Positions 16,613 to 25,368 of a stretch of DNA of 64,000 nt are shown here, in pieces (within the stretch, counting starts at the first letter, position 1; each line of letters opens with the position of its first letter). The DNA lies in contig QHVI01000042.1 of assembly GCA_003223515.1 (NCBI GenBank), forward strand, positions 20,342-84,341. Direction: 5' to 3'. Both the position numbers and the translations under genes were made by a program. Origin of the DNA: Candidatus Angelobacter sp. Gp1-AA117 (GTDB taxonomy: Bacteria; Acidobacteriota; Terriglobia; Terriglobales; Acidobacteriaceae). The notes below the pieces were generated by a model. It worked only from the letters and a program-made list of their open reading frames with translations, searched no databases and was not told the origin of the DNA.

Positions 16613-16693
16613 TTCGGGGCCTGACATTTTCCCCGGAGGGTGGGCGCACACGGATGCATCTGTGTCTTAAGCACACAAATGCATGGCCCCGAA
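16613..16693 (-). ncRNA. Candidate structured 5' leader RNA of the multicopper oxidase gene
   Basis: Read on the minus strand, TTCGGGGCC (16693-16685) pairs perfectly with GGCCCCGAA (16621-16613). Inside and directly stacked on it is a 12-bp hairpin, ATGCATTTGTGT/ACACAGATGCAT (16684-16673 with 16665-16654, one G-U pair), with a 7-nt loop GCTTAAG. A further C/G-rich arm remains between. The outer stem ends 2 nt before the Shine-Dalgarno AAGGAG. It matches no riboswitch class I know. Copper or redox control of translation is a guess from the gene downstream. Confidence 0.55.
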
Positions 16694-17230
16694 GCGCCTC
16701 TAGCGTTTGTTCCCTTAGTGGTTAATTGAATTCAATTTGTCCGCACCTTCTGTCCCGCGGACAAACCATTGCCAGTTCATGTGGCATGCAGCCACCGAAG
16801 GAGATTGCATTACTCACCTAACTGCCGTTCCGTCGCGGACAGCTAGCTAGCTGGGAAACCAACTTGCTGCAACATCTTGCTGCTGATTTTCCACAGCCTA
16901 ACCCCGAAAATAGGCAGTGTCAAACAAATTCTTAGAGCTTTTTTATCTTCAAGACGCTCAGCCATGCACACGATGCTTGTAAGTTTCTGGATCGTTCTTT
17001 CCAGAAATTTTATGCGCTGTTGGGATTAAGGGTAAATTCCTCTTCACTCCAGATTAGCAGCGCCTGAGATCCGTAAGTCCGATTCCCAATTTCTTAGCAG
17101 CTTCATTTGCGGTTTGTCTGTAGAAACTGCCTGAGCACATAGTCCGAATCCAGAGAGTCTACCTCTTGGTACTCAAATCTCACATCCTTTATATTCAACG
17201 AACTCCAAGAATGGGTTGGTTTATCAAGCA

Positions 17231-17291
17231 GGCACTGTAGTCAAATTTGTAACTGCGAAAGCCTCATGATTCAACAGCCTTCAATAACCTC
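17231..17291 (+). repeat. Dispersed repeat, copy 1 (GGCACTGTAGTCAA type)
   Basis: Starts GGCACTGTAGTCAA and ends CAGCCTTCAATAACCTC, with GAAAGCCT in between. A second copy in the same orientation lies at 48009-48070 with a few differences. Both are in gene-free spacers. Confidence 0.7.
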
Positions 17292-17334
17292 GATTGTTGC
17301 TGTTGTTGAATCTGAAAGACTTGCCAGCTGGTGC

Positions 17335-17412
17335 GCCGGGTAGAACCTCCTGGCCCCGACCAGAGCCAAAAGTCTGTTGAACTCTATTGAATCGCTCGTT
17401 TCTAAGTGCGTG
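17335..17412. repeat. Degenerate copy of the tRNA-Pro-fragment region
   Basis: GAACCTCC, TGGCCCCGACCAGAG, a TTGAACTCTATTGAA stretch and GTTTCTAAGTG follow in the same order as at 13384-13456 (GAACCTCC, TGGTCCCGAACCAGAG, TTGAATTCTATGAA, GTTTCTAAGTG). Orientation is the same. Together the two bracket the SCO1/oxidase genes. Confidence 0.6.
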
Positions 17413-17597
17413 AGACAAATTCAATTCCCACACTTCCGACACTGCTTTCTTGCCTCGGCCAGTGCCGTAGAAGCTTTCTCGCCGCCCGGCGGGAAGAATC
17501 TTACGTCACGGTACTTTGAGTTCACTCCATGGCAAATAGGACATTCTGGTGCTGTGACACATGATTTGTGAAGCAAGGGTTGTGTGGACGGAGTGGA

Positions 17598-17845
17598 CTA
17601 GAGCAGTTTCGAAAATAATGTAGGGTTGCCAAGTTGCATGCCGGTTCTTTCGCTCCGCTCATTACGTTGCAAGCATCATGCGTGCGCTTTTCAACAGTTC
17701 CGTGAGAACACCTTGTAACAGCATTGATGGAGCAGACATCCTCGGGTTTCCTCCACTCCGTCCTCCCTCCTACGTCGGTCGGACTGCGGTCGGAATGACA
17801 AGGGGGGTGAGTGAATTCCCGCCAGCTCAACCTAAAATGCTCTAG
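17598..17845. mobile_element. Possible miniature inverted-repeat element
   Basis: Outer ends CTAGAGCA (17598-17605) and TGCTCTAG (17838-17845) are exact inverted repeats and match the ends of the well-defined small element at 31234-31395. Inner similarity of the two ends is weak here, so the element is probably decayed. It carries no gene. Confidence 0.35.
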
Positions 17846-17927
17846 CTCCAGAGAAGGTGAGGCTTCCGCACAGCCGGGGCGGCTGTGCCACACGATCCTT
17901 TCAGGCTCCAGCAACTTTGGTTTTGCG

Positions 17928-20900
17928 CTAGACAACAGTCGCTACGGCGGGCGCGTCTGCTACCTGTGCCGTCTCTGGCACTAGCTGGCGTTTCATTTCG
18001 AAGTTCCATTTCCAGATCTGGTACACGGCTGGGTATACCAGCAGTTCCAGCAGGAAAGAAGTGATGATTCCGCCTACCATGGGCGCGGCGATGTGCTTCA
18101 TGACTTCCGCTCCGGCGCCCATGGACCACATGATGGGGACCAGGCCCAGGAATGCCGCGGCCATGGTCATGAACTTGGGGCGCAGGCGCTTGACTGCTCC
18201 CTGAAGAATGGCCTCCTGCAGCTCTGGCAAAGTCCGGAGCCGGCCTTCGCGTTTCGCCTGCTCATAGGCCAAGTCCAGATAGAGAAGCATGAAGACGCCG
18301 GTCTCCGCATCCACTCCCAGCAAAGCGATCAAGCCGACCCAAACCCCAACGCTCATGTTATAGCCCAGGAAGTAGAGAAGCCAGATGGCGCCGATGGCGG
18401 AGAACGGCACCGCCAGCAACACTATAAAAGTCCTGGTGAGTGACCGCGTGTTCGCATACAGCAGCAGCAGGATGAGGAAGAGCGTGAGCGGCACCACGAA
18501 CTTGAGCCGCTGCGTGACGCGCTGCATGGCCTCGTATTGGCCGCTCCAGGAAGTGGAATAGCCTACCGGGAGCTTCAATTTCTCCCGCAGCAGTTGGCCA
18601 GCTTCCTCCACGTAACTGCCGGGGTCTCTTCCGGTGATGTCTACGTAGACATAGCCAGTCAATAAACCGTTTTCATTGCGCAGCATGGCAGGCCCGCTCG
18701 CTGGTCGAATGGTGGCGAGCTGGGCCAGCGGAACCTGCCCCTGTCCTCCGGAGACGGGAACCAGCATCCGGCTGAGCGCGCTCAGGTCAGAGCGAAAATC
18801 GCGCATGTAACGCACGTTGACCGGATACCGCTCCCGGCCCTGAACTACGGTGGTCACGTTTTCACCGCCGATCGCGTGCTGGATGACGGTCTGCACTTCT
18901 TCCATGCTTAATCCGTAGCGGGCCAGTTCATCGCGGTTCCAATCGATATCCAGAAAATAGCCTCCACCGGTGCGCTCCGCAAAGACGCTGCGTGTTCCCT
19001 CCACTGAACTCAACAGCGATTCTGCCTGCATGCCGATTTTCTCGATCTGCTGAACGTCTGCTCCCGATATCTTGAGAGCCACAGGCGTGCGTACTCCGGT
19101 GGTCAGCATATCCGTGCGTCCCTTCACGGGCATGGTCCAGACGTTAGCCAGACCGGGCACTTTCAGGGCTTCATTCATCTGGCGGATGAGTTCTTCCTGG
19201 GAAATATGATCGGGCGTGACATGACGAAGGACGGGTTTGGCCCATTGCGGCGTCCATGATGAGTACCACGTGTCTACCGTGCGCCACTGCGAATGAGGCT
19301 TCAAGATGATGACCGTTTCGAGCATAGAAAGAGGAGCGGGGTCGGTGGCAGTTTCCGCCCGGCCTGCCTTGCCCAGCACGCGGTCCACTTCGGGAAACTG
19401 CTTGAGGATGCGATCAGTAACCTGCAACACCTTTTGCGCCTCGGTGAGGGAGATGCCCGGTGCGGTTGAAGGCATATAAAGGATGGAGCCTTCCTCCAGC
19501 GGCGGCATAAGCTCCGAGCCCAATTTTTGAAATACAGGGAGTGTAACTGCAACCAGCAGAACAGCCGCTGCAATCACAGCCCAACTCCAGCGCAACGCCC
19601 AGGAGGCGAGGGGATGATACCAGCGAATCAGGAGGCCAGTGATGGGATGTTTTTCCTGGGCATGAATGGAGCCTACTACGAGGGCATTGGTCCAACGGCA
19701 GAGCCATGCCGGACGGAAATGGAACTTCCTGCGCCGCGTGAACAACATACACAATGCCGGCGCCAGGGTGATCGCCAGGACCGCTGCGATGACCATAGCA
19801 AGGGTCTTGGTATAAGCCAGTGGCCGGAACAGGCGGCCCTCCTGGGCCTCCAGAGTCAGCACAGGAAGAAATGAGACGGCGATCACCAGAAGCGCGAAGA
19901 AACTGGGCGCAGCCACCTGCTTTATGGCATTCAGGACCACGTCACGATAATCTTCGCGGCTGCCCGTGCGTTCCCATTCTTCCAGCTTCTTGTGGGCCTG
20001 CTCCACAACCACGATGGAAGCGTCTACCAGCGCACCGATAGCAATCGCGATGCCGCCCAGCGACATAATGTTCGCAGTCAACCCCAGCATGCGGAAGGGA
20101 ATGAATGCGAGTAGCACGGAAACAGGAATGGTAATCAACGGGATAAGAGCACTGGGCACATGCCACAGAAACAGCAGGACCACCAACGCCACAATGAAGA
20201 GCACTTCGATCAGAGTGGTTTGCAGGTTGGAAATGGAGCGGCGAACCAGATCGGAGCGGTCATAAATGGGGACCACCTCTACTCCAGAGGGCAAGCCCGG
20301 CCCAATTTCATTCAACTTGGCTTTCACGCGATCGATCACCTGCAAGGCATTCTCGCCCTGGCGCATGATGACGATACCGGAGACTACTTCGCCGTTGCCA
20401 TCCAGATCGGAGACGCCCCGGCGCAGCTCGGGCGCCAGCACCACCTGCCCAACGTCTTTCACGCGGACTGGCGTAGCTGTTTCGCCGGCAGTCAGAACAA
20501 TGTTTTCGAAATCATGCAGTGATTTGGCATAACCTCGCCCGCGCACCATGTACTCGGTGCCGCCAAACTCCAGCAGGCGACCGCCAACTTCGCTGTTGCC
20601 AGCGCGCACGGCCTCAACCACGCGGCTAAGTGGAATTCCATACGCCTGCAGACGGCTGGGGTCGAGATTGATCTGGTACTGCTGCTCGAAGCCGCCCAGC
20701 GGCGCGATTTCAGCCACGCCCGGTACTGACTTGAGGTAATAACGCATGTACCAGTCCTGAAAGGAGCGCAATTCCGCCAGACTATGCCGACCGGATTTGT
20801 CCACCAATGCGTATTGAAAAATCCAGCCCAAACCATTGGCGTCCGGGCCAAGCTCCGTCTTTACACCCTGGGGAAGACCCGGCAGCACGCCTGACAAGTA

Positions 20901-21233
20901 TTCCAGGGTGCGCGAGCGCGCCCAGTAAATGTCGGTGCCTTCTTCAAAGATCACGTAGACGAAGGAACTGCCAAAATCAGAAAATCCGCGCACCGCCTTC
21001 ACGTGGGGCGCTCCGAGCATCGCGCTGATGATCGGGTAGGTGACCTGGTCCTCAACGATATCGGGGCTGCGGTCCCAGGTCGAATACACGATCACCTGGG
21101 TATCGCTCAGGTCGGGAATAGCGTCCAGGCCCACATGCTTCATGGACCACCAGCCGATCACGCACGCGACCGCCACAACGGCAAAGACCAGGAACTTGTT
21201 TCTGACTGAGAAATCAATGATCCGGTTAACCAC
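17928..21233 (-). CDS. cusA: CusA/CzcA-type heavy-metal RND efflux pump
   Basis: 1101 residues from a GTG at 21233 with GGGAGG just upstream. The start overlaps the stop region of the adaptor gene. It has the full RND layout: N-terminal helix (NKFLVFAVVAVACVIGWW), periplasmic loop, TM2-6 (near 340-540), second large loop, TM8-12. TM4 has the conserved GGIAIAIGALVDASIVVVE with the proton-relay Asp. Met587 in LYMPSTAPG and Met709 in TDMLTTG sit where CusA uses methionines to pass Cu(I)/Ag(I), so a copper/silver pump is favoured over Co/Zn/Cd. AGRAETATDPAPLSMLET is a CusA hallmark. No outer-membrane channel gene is adjacent. Confidence 0.9.
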   Translation of the reverse strand: MVNRIIDFSVRNKFLVFAVVAVACVIGWWSMKHVGLDAIPDLSDTQVIVYSTWDRSPDIVEDQVTYPIISAMLGAPHVKAVRGFSDFGSSFVYVIFEEGTDIYWARSRTLEYLSGVLPGLPQGVKTELGPDANGLGWIFQYALVDKSGRHSLAELRSFQDWYMRYYLKSVPGVAEIAPLGGFEQQYQINLDPSRLQAYGIPLSRVVEAVRAGNSEVGGRLLEFGGTEYMVRGRGYAKSLHDFENIVLTAGETATPVRVKDVGQVVLAPELRRGVSDLDGNGEVVSGIVIMRQGENALQVIDRVKAKLNEIGPGLPSGVEVVPIYDRSDLVRRSISNLQTTLIEVLFIVALVVLLFLWHVPSALIPLITIPVSVLLAFIPFRMLGLTANIMSLGGIAIAIGALVDASIVVVEQAHKKLEEWERTGSREDYRDVVLNAIKQVAAPSFFALLVIAVSFLPVLTLEAQEGRLFRPLAYTKTLAMVIAAVLAITLAPALCMLFTRRRKFHFRPAWLCRWTNALVVGSIHAQEKHPITGLLIRWYHPLASWALRWSWAVIAAAVLLVAVTLPVFQKLGSELMPPLEEGSILYMPSTAPGISLTEAQKVLQVTDRILKQFPEVDRVLGKAGRAETATDPAPLSMLETVIILKPHSQWRTVDTWYSSWTPQWAKPVLRHVTPDHISQEELIRQMNEALKVPGLANVWTMPVKGRTDMLTTGVRTPVALKISGADVQQIEKIGMQAESLLSSVEGTRSVFAERTGGGYFLDIDWNRDELARYGLSMEEVQTVIQHAIGGENVTTVVQGRERYPVNVRYMRDFRSDLSALSRMLVPVSGGQGQVPLAQLATIRPASGPAMLRNENGLLTGYVYVDITGRDPGSYVEEAGQLLREKLKLPVGYSTSWSGQYEAMQRVTQRLKFVVPLTLFLILLLLYANTRSLTRTFIVLLAVPFSAIGAIWLLYFLGYNMSVGVWVGLIALLGVDAETGVFMLLYLDLAYEQAKREGRLRTLPELQEAILQGAVKRLRPKFMTMAAAFLGLVPIMWSMGAGAEVMKHIAAPMVGGIITSFLLELLVYPAVYQIWKWNFEMKRQLVPETAQVADAPAVATVV

Positions 21234-22617
21234 GGCGCCTCCCGTGATGTGTAGCGATGATTGGCTGGCCGGCAGCACCTGCACCGGTCTTCTTGAGGTC
21301 GTTTTGCGCTTCGCTGCCCGCGGCCGTGTTCACGTTCGGAGAAGGAGCTTCGGGCGCCGTAGCCGGCGTATACATCTCTACAGCTTCCTGCAAACGACTT
21401 TCAGAACTGACGAGAAAATTACCCGTGATCACGATTCTCTCGCCGGCCTCCAATCCCTTGACTATCTCTACCCGGTCATCAAAGCGGCGGCCGATTTCTA
21501 CTATGCGGGGCGAGAACAGTCCTTCACCGCGCTCTACAAAGACAGTCTGCTTCAATCCTGAATCGAGGACTGCGCTGGAGGGGACGACCACAGTGCGCGA
21601 AAACGTGACCGGCAACTCGACGTCGACAAACATGTCGGGACGAAGAACGTAGCCTTGGTTCTCTACCTCGATCCGCACCTTCAAAGTTCGCGCAGCGGCA
21701 TCGAACTGCGGCAGCGTAGATCCCACCCGGCCCTGGAACACTTTGTTCTTATTAGGAAGGCGCACGCGGACTTGCCTTCCTGGCTGAAGATACTCAGCGT
21801 CGCCTGCGAAAACATCGGCCACAATCCACACCCGGCGCAAATCGGCAATCCGGTACCACTCGGTATCTCTTTCGAACTTCTGTCCGGGGGAAACATTGCG
21901 CGCGATCACAAAGCCATCTGCAGGAGAGATGATCCTGATGATGTCAGGATATTGGCGGGTGCGCCTGATCTCTTCCATCTGGAGAGGAGACATTCCCAGG
22001 TTCTGCAATTGCTGGGTGCGTTGCTGGATATTGATGTTGGCGGAGGCCAGAGACTGGCCCTCAACCGAGCCTTCCGCAGCGCTTTTCTTGAAACGATCTT
22101 CGGCACCCAGGTTGAGCATGTACGTCTGGATGGTCATGGCGGCCATAGGAGATGAAAACGTGGCCAGCACCTGGTCCTTGCGAACAAAACTGCCCGTAGT
22201 GGCTGGGGAGACTTCCTGAATAAAACCCTCAATGCCTGCATTGAGCCTGTAAACTCTCGCTTCATCAGGAGCGACCCGGCCTAACAGACGGAGGTTGTAG
22301 CTTCCCGAGGTCTTTTCCACTGGATCAACACGCACTCCGAAAAGCTGCTGCCTTGCAGGATCAATATTGATTGTCCCTGCGGGCGCCACTGCTTCGGCCT
22401 TGCGCTCCCCGGCATAGACCGGAACCAGCTTCATGCCGCAATCAGGAGCGATGCCTGGCTTGTCTGACTTATAGGCAGGGTGCATGGGGTCAACATAGTA
22501 AAGAACTTTTTGTGCGGTACTTTTTGAGGATGTCTTGTGCTGGTTGTACCAGGAACCGGCAAAGAATGTTCCCGTGGCGAATATGAACAGCAGCAATATG
22601 TAGAAGATCTTTTTCAC
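21226..22617 (-). CDS. cusB: CusB/CzcB-type periplasmic adaptor with metal-binding N-terminus
   Basis: 463 residues. An N-terminal membrane anchor (FYILLLFIFATGTFFAGSWY) is followed by YYVDPMHPAYKSDKPGIAPD and CGMKLVPVY, the heavy-metal-binding domain found in copper CusB proteins. Then come a barrel-sandwich hybrid (RLNAGIEGFIQEVSPATTGSFVRKDQ), a helical hairpin (near 190-235), a beta-barrel and a C-terminal domain ending GERIVITGNFLV. It bridges the RND pump to an outer-membrane channel. Its stop overlaps the cusA start. The tail is basic (ATHHGRRRG). Confidence 0.88.
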   Translation of the reverse strand: MKKIFYILLLFIFATGTFFAGSWYNQHKTSSKSTAQKVLYYVDPMHPAYKSDKPGIAPDCGMKLVPVYAGERKAEAVAPAGTINIDPARQQLFGVRVDPVEKTSGSYNLRLLGRVAPDEARVYRLNAGIEGFIQEVSPATTGSFVRKDQVLATFSSPMAAMTIQTYMLNLGAEDRFKKSAAEGSVEGQSLASANINIQQRTQQLQNLGMSPLQMEEIRRTRQYPDIIRIISPADGFVIARNVSPGQKFERDTEWYRIADLRRVWIVADVFAGDAEYLQPGRQVRVRLPNKNKVFQGRVGSTLPQFDAAARTLKVRIEVENQGYVLRPDMFVDVELPVTFSRTVVVPSSAVLDSGLKQTVFVERGEGLFSPRIVEIGRRFDDRVEIVKGLEAGERIVITGNFLVSSESRLQEAVEMYTPATAPEAPSPNVNTAAGSEAQNDLKKTGAGAAGQPIIATHHGRRRG

Positions 22618-22647
22618 AGCAGCCCTCCCGGAGTAAGTTTCAAAGGC

Positions 22648-22705
22648 AGCAGGGGCTAAAGCCCAAGTTAATCAAATCTTTTCGGCACGACTAAAGTCGT
22701 GCCCT
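22648..22705. repeat. Composite palindromic repeat (GGGCTAAAGCCC + CACGACTAAAGTCGTG)
   Basis: Two small palindromes in tandem: GGGCTAAAGCCC, then GGCACGACTAAAGTCGTGCC. Relatives are at 25249-25306 and 31278-31344. Such units recur in acidobacterial genomes by recollection. Confidence 0.7.
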
Positions 22706-22888
22706 GATACAAATCGTTAGTGCATCCTTCAGCAGCGTGACGACCGTCTGCGGAAACTAAATTCACTTGCACCCCTGACACAATCGTTTGTGCATCCTTC
22801 AGCAGCGTGGATGCCCTTTATTGCTTGTTGCAGGATGCGATGTTTCTTTTACTTCTCTCTCCGCCGAAGAGATCTTGTTGCCTGATCC

Positions 22889-22921
22889 CAGGTACTCCGG
22901 CAGTGCATGCCGGAGTACCTG
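22889..22921. other. Perfect 14-bp hairpin downstream of second oxidase gene
   Basis: CAGGTACTCCGGCA pairs with TGCCGGAGTACCTG around GTGCA. It lies 52 bp past the stop of the leftward oxidase gene. There is no T run on either side, so a simple intrinsic terminator is unlikely; an mRNA-stabilising or processing stem is possible. Confidence 0.6.
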
Positions 22922-22973
22922 AGAAATTACCTGACTGGCTTTCAGGCGTCAGTGATCTGCATCACCGATCTTT

Positions 22974-25160
22974 TTAAGGCAAGATGGACCAGCCAAACAT
23001 CATGTTGTGGTCCTCGTGCGCCAGGTTGTGGCAGTGTGCGACATAGTTGCCCGCGAAGGTGCGGAACCGCCGGAAGAATTGCACGGATTCGCTGGGATCC
23101 AAGGCGACCACGTCCTCCTTGCCGGTGTCCTCGGGATGAGGATTGGTGCTGCCGACGCGCGAAAGCACGGTATGCTCTTCCATGTGCATGTGCATCGGAT
23201 GCACCCAACCACCGCCTCCATTGGCAACTGTCCACAATTCGCCGCCGCCACTGCGTTGCGGAAGGGCGAGCGGTGTGGTGGGATTGAACTCCAGGCCGTT
23301 AATCACCCACTGAGTTTCCCCGCCGGCCGTACCGCTACGCGCCAATGTGAACGTCCGCTGTGGCAGTGAGGTCTTGTTCTTGGGCAAATCCGGCATGGGG
23401 CGGAGGTTCTGGGGAACGTTACTCACGTCAGTCTCCGGCGGAGCGCCGCCGATGACGATCTTCATGAGCGGCACCTTGTAGGTCAGAGCAGCTCCCGCAA
23501 TGTTGAAGTTCGGTTTGCGTCCGTCAGGCATCTCCAGGACGTCCACCAGGTAGAGCACGTCTCCAGGTGTGGTCGGAGTCCCGTCCAGATACTTGGTGAA
23601 GTCAACGACTACCTCTCTCCGTTTTGCCGGCCAGATCTGGAAGGAATCACGGGTAATGGGCTTAGGCAGCAGTCCACCTTCGCTGGCGATCTGGGTGAAC
23701 CGATGACACTGCTGGCCATCCGGGAGTTGGTACTGCCCCTGAGTGCCGGGGGCCGCGGTCGGCGTGCCGCGCATGAGCATGAGTTCATAGATACGCGACA
23801 CTGAGGCACCCAGGAAGCGGAAGCGATACTTGCGGCGGAACACATTGAGCACCGGGAAAGCCGTTCCGTTCACGGTGAAGATGTCTCCCACAAAGCCATG
23901 GTTGGGGAAGTGGCGGTGATAAAGCTTGCCCCACCACTCGGGGTGGAGTTCGCCCAGGCCGTTGTGGAAGTCCTGATGCTGCGTAACACCATCATCGAGG
24001 CAGCAATCGTACAGGGCCATGGGAATGTCGTAGTCCACGTTGAAGGTCTGCCCCGTCGGGTCGGCCGGGTCAATCCGTTTGCGTCCGGGCAGCCCGAGGC
24101 CGCTCCTTTGGGTCTCGTCGCCTGGATCGAGGACCGGATCATAAATGGGATATAGACCAACCATTCCTTTGTAAACGTTAGGCCCGGTGTGGTGCATGCG
24201 ATGGTCGTGAAACCACAGGAAGGATTGCTTCTCTGCGGAGTCGTTGCCTGCCGGATAGTTGTGATAAAGATTGTCCACCCACTGCTCCGGTATGTACCCA
24301 CCTTTGTTATCTGTGAGGTGGTGGGGCTGGCCATCGCTCTCCGGCGGCGTGTGACCGTTGTGCAGGTGGGTAAGGAACGCCCAGTCCGGCGCCCCGAAAT
24401 CCTGGCGGTCAAGACACAAGGGGTTGAGGTCCAAGTCATTCTCGAAACGTACGATGTTGGGTTGCCCGTACATGGCGTTGATTCGGGGTCCGGGGAAAGT
24501 CCCGTTGAATCCATAAATCGTGCTGGCGGGCAGCGCCTGCGGACCGGCAATCCCGGATGGCGGGACCACCGGCAGGCCGCCGCTGGTGATGGGCTGTACC
24601 TGCGAGCTGGTGTAGGAATGCTCCCTCACCTGTAACCTGATGTGGTAAAGATTGGGGTTCGGCAGCGGGAAACCAGGCACATTGATACCGTTGGTCGTCC
24701 CTGATACACCGCTCCCATCTGTCCAGAGCTGGTGCGTGCCTGCGTCGGGAACGGTGGGTCCGGGCACTCCGGCGGTGCGAGGCCGCGCTCCCATTGCGTC
24801 CTGGCGGCCGCGGAGCGGACTCGGTGGAAGAACCACGTTGCTTCCGAATGCCGATGTTCTCACTCTCCAGGCATCGGGAGCATTCGGGGTCAGAGTGCCA
24901 TCAGGCTGCCGATATCCCGGCAACAAGGCTGATGGGATGGGAAGTGGATCGGTGAACGGGCTCATGATGAATGGACTGGTGGGGAAAACTTCGATTGGGG
25001 TAAGCCCCGTGACGATGTCAATGTCCTGCGGCGTCTGATCAAGGAAGCCTGAGCATTGCTGGGCCCACAGTTTTCCGGGCAGGAGCATGCCCGCCCCGCA
25101 CATCATGCTCAACTTGATTAATTCCCTCCGGTTCATTTTGGTTATGTCAAATTTGCTCAT
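22974..25160 (-). CDS. Second multicopper oxidase, CotA type, long form
   Basis: 728 residues with a ribosome site (GAGGAGAG) before the ATG. The N-terminus has NRRELIKLSMMCGAGMLLPG, a twin-arginine-like signal. Copper ligands: THLHNGHTPPESDG, WFHDHRMHHTGPNVYKGMVG, HPMHMHMEEH and HCHNLAHEDHNMMFGW with type 1 Cys, His and Met. The domain order equals that of the 14636-16594 oxidase, but the protein is longer, mainly by a proline-rich N-terminal region. It lies in a leftward series with an Ig-like secreted protein and a MauG-like peroxidase upstream and CusBA downstream. Probable role: periplasmic or surface oxidation of cuprous ion, manganese, iron or phenolics; the substrate cannot be read from sequence. 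Confidence 0.9.
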   Translation of the reverse strand: MSKFDITKMNRRELIKLSMMCGAGMLLPGKLWAQQCSGFLDQTPQDIDIVTGLTPIEVFPTSPFIMSPFTDPLPIPSALLPGYRQPDGTLTPNAPDAWRVRTSAFGSNVVLPPSPLRGRQDAMGARPRTAGVPGPTVPDAGTHQLWTDGSGVSGTTNGINVPGFPLPNPNLYHIRLQVREHSYTSSQVQPITSGGLPVVPPSGIAGPQALPASTIYGFNGTFPGPRINAMYGQPNIVRFENDLDLNPLCLDRQDFGAPDWAFLTHLHNGHTPPESDGQPHHLTDNKGGYIPEQWVDNLYHNYPAGNDSAEKQSFLWFHDHRMHHTGPNVYKGMVGLYPIYDPVLDPGDETQRSGLGLPGRKRIDPADPTGQTFNVDYDIPMALYDCCLDDGVTQHQDFHNGLGELHPEWWGKLYHRHFPNHGFVGDIFTVNGTAFPVLNVFRRKYRFRFLGASVSRIYELMLMRGTPTAAPGTQGQYQLPDGQQCHRFTQIASEGGLLPKPITRDSFQIWPAKRREVVVDFTKYLDGTPTTPGDVLYLVDVLEMPDGRKPNFNIAGAALTYKVPLMKIVIGGAPPETDVSNVPQNLRPMPDLPKNKTSLPQRTFTLARSGTAGGETQWVINGLEFNPTTPLALPQRSGGGELWTVANGGGGWVHPMHMHMEEHTVLSRVGSTNPHPEDTGKEDVVALDPSESVQFFRRFRTFAGNYVAHCHNLAHEDHNMMFGWSILP

Positions 25161-25248
25161 CTCATCTCTCCTCTGCTAATCATTTTTTTATTGCGTACTT
25201 CAATACACGTGACCTGCTACAACTCATCTCATGAATGCATTTCAACCA

Positions 25249-25306
25249 GGGCTAAAGCCCCTTAACTTGGCGGGCTGGAACGCGGGCCTGAAGGCCCGCT
25301 CTTCCA
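25249..25306. repeat. Palindromic repeat unit (GGGCTAAAGCCCC)
   Basis: GGGCTAAAGCCCC followed by GCGGGCCTGAAGGCCCGC, the same two-palindrome layout as at 22648-22705 with a different second stem. It lies between the oxidase and the peroxidase genes. Confidence 0.6.
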
Positions 25307-25368
25307 CCGGATGCGCTCAAGCGCATTTTTTGAGATGACTACTAAAAATTGATTCCATTCTTCCTGCT

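Larger units (their letters stand above)
16694..17927. other. Gene-free spacer with decayed att-like and dispersed repeats
   Basis: No convincing gene. It holds a copy of a dispersed repeat (17231-17291), a degenerate tRNA-fragment repeat (17335-17412) and a small terminal-inverted element (17598-17845). AATTGAATTCAATT at 16723-16736 is a perfect palindrome upstream of the oxidase leader. Confidence 0.6.
22618..22973. other. Spacer between cusB and the second oxidase, repeat-rich
   Basis: No gene. It contains a GGGCTAAAGCCC/ACGACTAAAGTCGT palindromic repeat (22648-22705), a tandem pair of a 26-bp unit (22714-22739 and 22784-22809, one mismatch) and a perfect 14-bp hairpin (22889-22921). A cusB promoter is not obvious; read-through from the upstream oxidase gene is possible. 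Confidence 0.6.

Noticed and set aside
22889..22921. Hairpin as an intrinsic terminator
   Set aside because: No T run follows on either strand.
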